Program-made: the position numbers and the translations under genes | Notes under the pieces: generated by a model | Database searches by the model: none | What the model was told of the DNA's origin: nothing | The model's input: the letters and a program-made list of their open reading frames with translations, nothing else | Part shown: in pieces, positions 6,701-11,453 of the stretch | Layout: each line of letters opens with the position of its first letter | How positions within the stretch are numbered: position 1 is the stretch's first letter | Assembly (NCBI GenBank): GCA_903889605.1 | Contig: CAISYK010000522.1 | Span: 1 to 11,453 of the forward strand | DNA: 11,453 bases | From: an uncultured Bacteroidota bacterium | Lineage (GTDB): Bacteria; Bacteroidota; Bacteroidia; 2-12-FULL-35-15 | Direction: 5' to 3'

Positions 6701-9422
6701 CTTTTGTTTTGTTGCTGTTAAACTTATATACCGCTCTTAATAAAATAAATCTTGAAATAATATTAGTTTTGTTATCAATAATAACATTATCCTGAATTGT
6801 TCTTTTAGTGCTGATATTTTGATTTAAAATATCCGTAGCCTCAACTGAAACAATAAAATTTTCATTTTTTAAGAATATTTTGGTAAGTGATGCGTTCCAA
6901 AGAAAATAGTTGATATTATATCCTGCCGCCCGCTGACTATTGATATTGTAAGTAGCGTATGTTCCAATTGAAAATTTAAGCGGCAATTTTAAAACCCCAC
7001 CAGCAATTATTGTTTGAGAAGTGTAAGGTTTATTGTTTGCCGCCATTAATGTTGATTTAGGGGAAGTATAGGTAAGATTATAGCTTATACTAAAATCAAG
7101 CGTATCTAATTTGATAATAATATTTAGGCCTGAATTTATATTGTTTGTTTTTGTAATATTTTTTTGATTATTAATAAAACTGGAATAACTATTTGAACTA
7201 TAACTAATGTTTGGATCTAATTCAAGTTTTTTAGAGAATAAAGGAAACCCTCCATAAAAATCGCCGTTTCCGCTGTAATTATCATTTGTATTTACTGGTT
7301 CTGTGCTTGTCCGTCCCAGACTATCATACTGAACAGCATTGGTAAATGCCTTTTTTGTAGTTGTGTAAGAAGCACTGACTCCATAGTATCGGCCGGAAAC
7401 CGCCTTCCAAGTATTATAGTTGATCCCAAAATTATTTTTAAACGTAGGTAATAAATTGGGATTTCCTTTTTTTATCTGATTCGGATTTGTATTGTCCTGA
7501 ATTGGCTGAAGCTGGTCGATACTTGGCTGGATGGAACTAGTTGAGTAACGGAAGTTAAAACGGTCATTGTCACTAAACTCATACATATATCTAACAAACG
7601 GCAATATATTATTAACCCTTTGTTCAATAGTTTGGTTACTAATTAAATTATTGCTCACGAGAGAAACATTTCTAAATCTTGACCCAATTGTCAAACGTTG
7701 TTTTTTTATTTCATAAATAAATGTTGCACCCAAAAGGTTTGTCATTCGTTTGTTTTCAAAATTATTGCTGAATAAAGAATCTTGTAAAGTGTATTCGCCA
7801 TTAGCTAAATTTAGTGCCTTTTTATCCTGCGTACCTTTGTTGTAATTAAAATCATAAGCTAACTCCAGTTTGATTTTTTTTGTAATCGGCTCTGTATAAG
7901 TAATAGCTGCAATGTGTGATTCACTTTTGGCTGAATTTATTTTTTTCTGATTAATTGAATCGTTAGCTGTGTTTGTGTTATTGAAATATACATTGTTGGA
8001 AATTAAAGATCCATCCGATGAATTATTATTAAAGACAATAAAATAATTGACTTTAAACAGCCGGTCCTCTTTTTTAAATTTCCTGGTAATATTTGCATTT
8101 GTGTTAAAATCATATCCATTAGCTTTATTTTTATTGGTGATATCTGTTCTATGTTCTGAAATACCAGCACCGCTGATAAAATCAGTTATTTCATTACGAT
8201 CTGCAGTTGAGGAATTAAATTTTAATCTTGGCGTAATCGTCAATTCGGTTAAAGAGTCTAATGTTTGAACAATACCAAAATTTATGGTATGCGATTCATT
8301 TAGCTGGTTGGACTTGCCTCTAATATTTGTTCCGTAGCTGGTGTCGGTTAAAAAATATTGTGATGCCGTTTCTGATTTTGCTGTTAGTTTGTTGTTATTA
8401 TAGGTGTAATTAAAATTCAGTTTTGTTTTTGGAGAAATTTTATCTGTATAATAAATACCGGATTTAAGTGTTTGAGGAATGCCGGTATTTTGTCCTGCCC
8501 CTTCCTGATTCCAAACACCATCATCATCAATGTATTCAAATACTCCTTCATTTTCCAAACCATATTTGTACATATCGCTCCAGCCAAAACTTGATCGCGG
8601 GGTATTGCTTCCTAATGCAAAAACTGATATTTTTTGTTTATTTTTAAATTTATTGGCTAACATCTCTCCTTCATAAAATTTCTGAAAATCACTTGCTCCG
8701 GATACTTTTCCGAAATAACCTTTTTTTGCATCGTCTTTGAGTTTCAAATTCATTACCTGCATCATTTCTTCACCATCATCGGATGCGTTATCTTTCTTTT
8801 TTTCATATACCTGAACCGATTCAACAGCCTTTGCACTCAGGTTTTGAGTTGCCATTGTCGGATCAGTACCGAAAAATTCATCCCCATCAACCAGCACTTG
8901 ATCAACCTTTTTACCTTGAGAAGTTATTTTGCCTTGAGCATCAACTTTAATTCCAGGAAGTTTTTTGAGCAAATCTTCAACTGTGGCATTCGGTTTCACT
9001 TTAAATGAATCGGCTGTATATATTAAGGTATCACCTTTGTAATATACAGGATCTTTGTAAGCATAAATTACAATTTCATTCAAAGTATGACTTTTTGGAG
9101 GAAGAATAATTTTGCCGAAATCAAAGGCAAAATTTGCAGTACTTCCAAAAACATAAAATGATTGGTCGCCAAAATTAGGATGAGAAATAATGACCTGAAC
9201 GGTATCAATAGGCATATTTTTTAATTCGAAAAAACCTCTTGCATCTGAACGAGTATGGGCAATAAGAACTGAATCTTTAAGTCTGACAGCCATTACAACA
9301 GCCGATGACAAAGGAGAATGTGAAATTGTATCCTGTACATTTCCGCCAATATTCATTTTTTGCGAAAACGCGTTGACGCTGAAAATATAAAAGGTAATAG
9401 CTATGACAATATGTTTACGCAT
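6684..9422 (-). CDS. TonB-dependent receptor-like outer-membrane barrel, copy B
   Basis: This 912-residue paralogue of the protein at 2942-5677 has the same plan: signal peptide about 1-20, carboxypeptidase-regulatory-like domain about 24-105, TonB-box-like LNEIVIYAY at 114-122, plug-like region to about 215, then the barrel. The DNQ-rich block with PSIDQLQPI and GNPNLLP (632-659) is identical to copy A. By hand count, residues 1-270 match copy A at about 87% and the barrel at about 70%. Residues 290-311 are almost unrelated and contain the single one-residue length difference. The chain ends EDDW in place of EDDY, a change tied to the overlapping GLPGLI start. It has its own promoter-like sequence upstream and is not part of a SusC/SusD pair. 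Import or binding of an unknown ligand at the outer membrane is likely but unproven. Confidence 0.9.
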   Translation of the reverse strand: MRKHIVIAITFYIFSVNAFSQKMNIGGNVQDTISHSPLSSAVVMAVRLKDSVLIAHTRSDARGFFELKNMPIDTVQVIISHPNFGDQSFYVFGSTANFAFDFGKIILPPKSHTLNEIVIYAYKDPVYYKGDTLIYTADSFKVKPNATVEDLLKKLPGIKVDAQGKITSQGKKVDQVLVDGDEFFGTDPTMATQNLSAKAVESVQVYEKKKDNASDDGEEMMQVMNLKLKDDAKKGYFGKVSGASDFQKFYEGEMLANKFKNKQKISVFALGSNTPRSSFGWSDMYKYGLENEGVFEYIDDDGVWNQEGAGQNTGIPQTLKSGIYYTDKISPKTKLNFNYTYNNNKLTAKSETASQYFLTDTSYGTNIRGKSNQLNESHTINFGIVQTLDSLTELTITPRLKFNSSTADRNEITDFISGAGISEHRTDITNKNKANGYDFNTNANITRKFKKEDRLFKVNYFIVFNNNSSDGSLISNNVYFNNTNTANDSINQKKINSAKSESHIAAITYTEPITKKIKLELAYDFNYNKGTQDKKALNLANGEYTLQDSLFSNNFENKRMTNLLGATFIYEIKKQRLTIGSRFRNVSLVSNNLISNQTIEQRVNNILPFVRYMYEFSDNDRFNFRYSTSSIQPSIDQLQPIQDNTNPNQIKKGNPNLLPTFKNNFGINYNTWKAVSGRYYGVSASYTTTKKAFTNAVQYDSLGRTSTEPVNTNDNYSGNGDFYGGFPLFSKKLELDPNISYSSNSYSSFINNQKNITKTNNINSGLNIIIKLDTLDFSISYNLTYTSPKSTLMAANNKPYTSQTIIAGGVLKLPLKFSIGTYATYNINSQRAAGYNINYFLWNASLTKIFLKNENFIVSVEATDILNQNISTKRTIQDNVIIDNKTNIISRFILLRAVYKFNSNKTKDEDDW

Positions 9423-9442
9423 AAAATATATTTAATTTGAAA

Positions 9443-9473
9443 CGAATGTAACTTAATAATGCGGAAATCCAAA
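9443..9473 (-). promoter_or_regulatory. Putative promoter of receptor/GLPGLI operon B
   Basis: On the minus strand TTTG (9473-9470) and TACATTCG (9450-9443) are separated by 19 nt, the spacing known for Bacteroidota primary promoters. The -7 octamer has one mismatch to TAnnTTTG and ends 20 nt before the receptor ATG. The -33 match is better than in copy A, so operon B may be the more strongly transcribed copy; that is inference. Confidence 0.5.
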
Positions 9474-9621
9474 AAAGACACAGAATATTTACATTTTAAT
9501 GGAAATTATGAAATGAGATGACAGTGCAGAATAAAAACAGGGCGATTATTTCTAATTATATGGAATTGTTTATTCTTTGTATATTGGCACTTACAGGCTT
9601 TTTAGAGCATCAAACTTATTT

Positions 9622-10773
9622 CTAATCCAAAACTACTTTTTGCACAGCTTGAAAATCACTGGCAGTAATGGTTATAAAATAAATCCCTTTTGATAATTTA
9701 GAAACATCATAAGCAGAATTATTTTCCATGGCACCAACTTTTTCACCAAGTATATTTTTCAGTTCAATACTTTGTATTTTTTCTTTTGGGATAGAAATTG
9801 AAAAGTAAATATAATCATGTGATGGATTTGGATACACATTAATTGCATAACCCATGTAAGGAATTTCCTCGACCTTGGCAGGATTCATATTCCAGCCAAT
9901 ATCTTTTAATATACCTTTACAAATTGGTCCGGGGTTATGCAGCGCATAAGCAGGATTTCCATTGGGAGTCATCATCTCATTAATATTTCCTGCGGGATAG
10001 CTTGATTCGTTAAGATGCGTAATGCTTGAACCAAGAGCAAAAGCAGAGACTGCGGAAATTCTTGGTTTTATTCCATTGTTTGCTGCCATCGCATTAGCGC
10101 CGTTAAAATATATATTATTGCTCGTAAACTTTGTGCCCAGAGAAGCTGAGGGATTTGGAAAAGTGTCTAACTCTGCATTTAGATTAGTGACAAGAAAGTG
10201 ATCGAAAACCGAAGGTAATGTATCTAAATTAGGCCAGGGATAAGAAGTTGTCAACGGAGCAAAGTCAGAAGCAGTAAGCATTCCGAAAGATCCTATTGTT
10301 CCTGTCTTTTTTGCCAAACTAAGAAATCCAAGCCCATGACACAATTCATGTATTGCGACGGTTGCTAAATCATATTGACCGGCCGGCACTGTTCCTGTTG
10401 AATCAAAATACCAGGCTGTATTACTATTGAGGTACATCTCAATATCAACTTCGCCGGGGTTTAGCTCCACCCCTGCTATAGAGTTTGCAAGCGAAGTAGA
10501 ATACCATGTATCAGCCATTGGAGCACCTGAAAAGTTTTTTCTTCCATTCGGAAAAGTAATGCCCAGCATACCCGGCATCAGCATTTGAAAATGTACAAGA
10601 ACTTTTATGGGAACAGCTGATTCAACAATGTTAGTCCATACTCCGGCAGAATATTGGAATGCAGCCTGTGCCTGCGGTGTAAAGCCATCATAAGTGATAC
10701 TAAATGAAGCGGTTTGTGCTCGAACTAACAATGAAAAGCAAATGGCAAATAGTGAAATGTATAATTTCTTCAT
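9622..10773 (-). CDS. Secreted zinc metalloprotease with T9SS sorting tail
   Basis: This 383-residue protein has a signal peptide ending at VRA (about 1-19). A zincin active site IHELCHGLGF lies at 141-150, with zinc ligands His142 and His146 and catalytic Glu143. The residue where metzincins such as matrixins carry their third zinc ligand is Ser152, so the third ligand is probably distal; His253 in SSITHLNES, followed by MMTP at 267-270 as a possible Met-turn, is the best candidate. From about 310 a T9SS type A sorting domain begins with NVYPNPS and ends with GIYFITIT and KVVLD, so the enzyme is likely carried across the outer membrane by type IX secretion and anchored or released. The frame is open 30 codons further upstream, but that start would run through the terminator hairpin and precede the signal peptide, so 10773 is chosen. 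Substrates are unknown. Confidence 0.88.
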   Translation of the reverse strand: MKKLYISLFAICFSLLVRAQTASFSITYDGFTPQAQAAFQYSAGVWTNIVESAVPIKVLVHFQMLMPGMLGITFPNGRKNFSGAPMADTWYSTSLANSIAGVELNPGEVDIEMYLNSNTAWYFDSTGTVPAGQYDLATVAIHELCHGLGFLSLAKKTGTIGSFGMLTASDFAPLTTSYPWPNLDTLPSVFDHFLVTNLNAELDTFPNPSASLGTKFTSNNIYFNGANAMAANNGIKPRISAVSAFALGSSITHLNESSYPAGNINEMMTPNGNPAYALHNPGPICKGILKDIGWNMNPAKVEEIPYMGYAINVYPNPSHDYIYFSISIPKEKIQSIELKNILGEKVGAMENNSAYDVSKLSKGIYFITITASDFQAVQKVVLD

Positions 10774-10797
10774 TTTTATTGATTTGAATTTAAAATG

Positions 10798-10805
10798 CAA
10801 GATTA
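10798..10805 (-). promoter_or_regulatory. Possible -7 box for the metalloprotease gene
   Basis: On the minus strand TAATCTTG has one mismatch to TAnnTTTG and ends 24 nt before the chosen ATG, just past the terminator hairpin. The expected -33 position falls inside the hairpin and does not read TTTG. It fits a separate promoter for the protease gene, but the match is modest. Confidence 0.35.
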
Positions 10806-10807
10806 AT

Positions 10808-10842
10808 AAAAAAAGCCGATACTCTTCTGAATAATCGGCTTT
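10808..10842 (-). terminator. Rho-independent terminator after the TPR gene
   Basis: On the minus strand a perfect 9-bp stem (arms 10842-10834 and 10820-10812, core AGCCGAT) with a 13-nt loop runs into seven T residues (10814-10808), three of which belong to the stem. It lies about 150 nt after the TPR stop codon and 34 nt before the protease ATG. It most simply ends TPR transcription; it could also act as an attenuator in a long protease leader. Confidence 0.75.
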
Positions 10843-10989
10843 ACATATAAATTTAGTGAGCAATGATTAGTGTCTTATAAAATGTCTGGCGGTATAAAAA
10901 TCTATGAAAATATTTATCCGATGATTTCCATAATCATAATATAAAATCAGCGTAATCAGAGGTTAATTTTTTCACTTAAATGACAAACG

Positions 10990-11415
10990 CTAATTACAAT
11001 AATTTTGTATTGCCTGATTAGCATCATTATTACCCAATTCACTTGCCTTACTCAAATCAAAACAGCATTTTTCCTTAAAACCTATTGAGAAATAACAAAT
11101 TCCTCTTCCATAGTATGATGATGCATCTGAATTATTAAAATATATAGCCTTTGAAAAATCTACTATTGCAGCTCGGTAATCTTTTAAATTTTGTTTTGCA
11201 AGACCGTTGTGAAAATAGGCTGAAGCATTTTTAGGGTTATATCCAACTGCATTTGTATAATCATTCACAGCGCCTTTCCAATCACCATTATCAGCTTTTA
11301 TATTGCCTTTCTCTATTGAAGAATTAGATTCCTCAATACCAGCCTTGGAAACAGGTTGTGAATATATGGCGAATGAGTAAATTATAAAGACTGAAATAAA
11401 CAACATTTGTTTCAT
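10990..11415 (-). CDS. Small secreted TPR-repeat protein
   Basis: This 141-residue protein has a signal peptide of about 19 residues ending IYS before Gln20. About three tetratricopeptide repeats follow, near 33-63, 64-97 and 98-130, with the usual pattern of Gly/Ala/Tyr positions (DWKGAVNDYTNAV, DYRAAIVDFSKAI, FKEKCCFDLSKASELG). The end, ASELGN to NYCN, is a form I recognise from many small TPR proteins of Bacteroidota. Cysteines lie at 107, 116, 117 and 140. TPR repeats bind other proteins; the partner is unknown and could be in the periplasm. The terminator at 10808-10842 suggests it is not in an operon with the protease gene. The start sits 38 bases from the window edge, and I see no clear promoter in those bases. 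Confidence 0.82.
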   Translation of the reverse strand: MKQMLFISVFIIYSFAIYSQPVSKAGIEESNSSIEKGNIKADNGDWKGAVNDYTNAVGYNPKNASAYFHNGLAKQNLKDYRAAIVDFSKAIYFNNSDASSYYGRGICYFSIGFKEKCCFDLSKASELGNNDANQAIQNYCN

Positions 11416-11453
11416 TTTGTGAATTTATAAATATTAAATTAATGAAAAAAATT

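Larger units (their letters stand above)
5972..9500 (-). repeat. Tandem duplication unit, copy B
   Basis: This is the second direct copy of the receptor plus GLPGLI unit (first copy 2230-5755), in the same orientation. Both genes are intact, the 17-nt gene overlap is preserved, and similarity continues into the upstream non-coding DNA to about 9500 (19 of 25 positions match at 9476-9500 against 5731-5755). Confidence 0.9.

Noticed and set aside
2942..9422. A SusC/SusD-type polysaccharide utilisation locus
   Set aside because: The receptors have the regulatory-like domain and plug seen in SusC relatives, but the partner gene is a 242-residue GLPGLI protein, not a SusD lipoprotein, and no glycoside hydrolase or sensor gene is nearby.
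2230..9500. One copy of the duplicated unit being a pseudogene
   Set aside because: Both receptors and both GLPGLI genes are open from start to stop with the same lengths (one-residue difference) and intact key motifs.
2230..9500. Mobile element carrying the duplicated unit
   Set aside because: There is no transposase, integrase, tRNA or terminal inverted repeat, and similarity simply stops at the GLPGLI stop codon and fades upstream of the receptor.
10774..10863. Upstream in-frame start at 10863 for the metalloprotease, adding 30 residues
   Set aside because: The extension crosses a clear terminator hairpin, encodes no recognisable signal, and would bury the normal signal peptide that begins MKKLYISLF at 10773.

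Overview
The window looks like chromosomal DNA of a Bacteroidota bacterium. It is AT-rich and the gene starts have no clear Shine-Dalgarno sequence. Several starts are preceded by matches to the Bacteroidota promoter pattern (TTTG, about 19 nt, TAnnTTTG). The proteins are typical of the phylum: GLPGLI-family proteins, outer-membrane beta-barrel receptors with an N-terminal carboxypeptidase-regulatory-like domain, and a protease ending in a type IX secretion (T9SS) sorting tail. I cannot name a genus.

Layout. Positions 1-302 are non-coding, with a short tandem repeat, a 25-bp imperfect palindrome and a good promoter. A plus-strand ABC exporter follows at 303-2096. Everything after it is on the minus strand and converges on it. 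Read in the direction of transcription, these genes are a small secreted TPR protein (11415-10990), a T9SS-exported HExxH metalloprotease (10773-9622), an outer-membrane receptor plus GLPGLI pair (copy B, 9422-5972), and a second such pair (copy A, 5677-2230). A rho-independent terminator separates the TPR gene from the protease gene.

The main feature is the head-to-tail duplication of the two-gene unit, about 3.5 kb per copy. Both copies are intact. Both keep the same 17-nt overlap between receptor and GLPGLI genes, and both keep about 80 bp of related upstream DNA carrying the putative promoter. Divergence is uneven. By hand count the GLPGLI proteins are about 95% identical, the N-terminal 270 residues of the receptors about 87%, and the barrel about 70%, with one short segment almost unrelated. 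This fits a conserved envelope partner working with barrels that have diversified on their exposed parts. The function and substrate of the pair cannot be read from sequence. I saw no tRNA, rRNA, CRISPR array, insertion sequence or phage gene.
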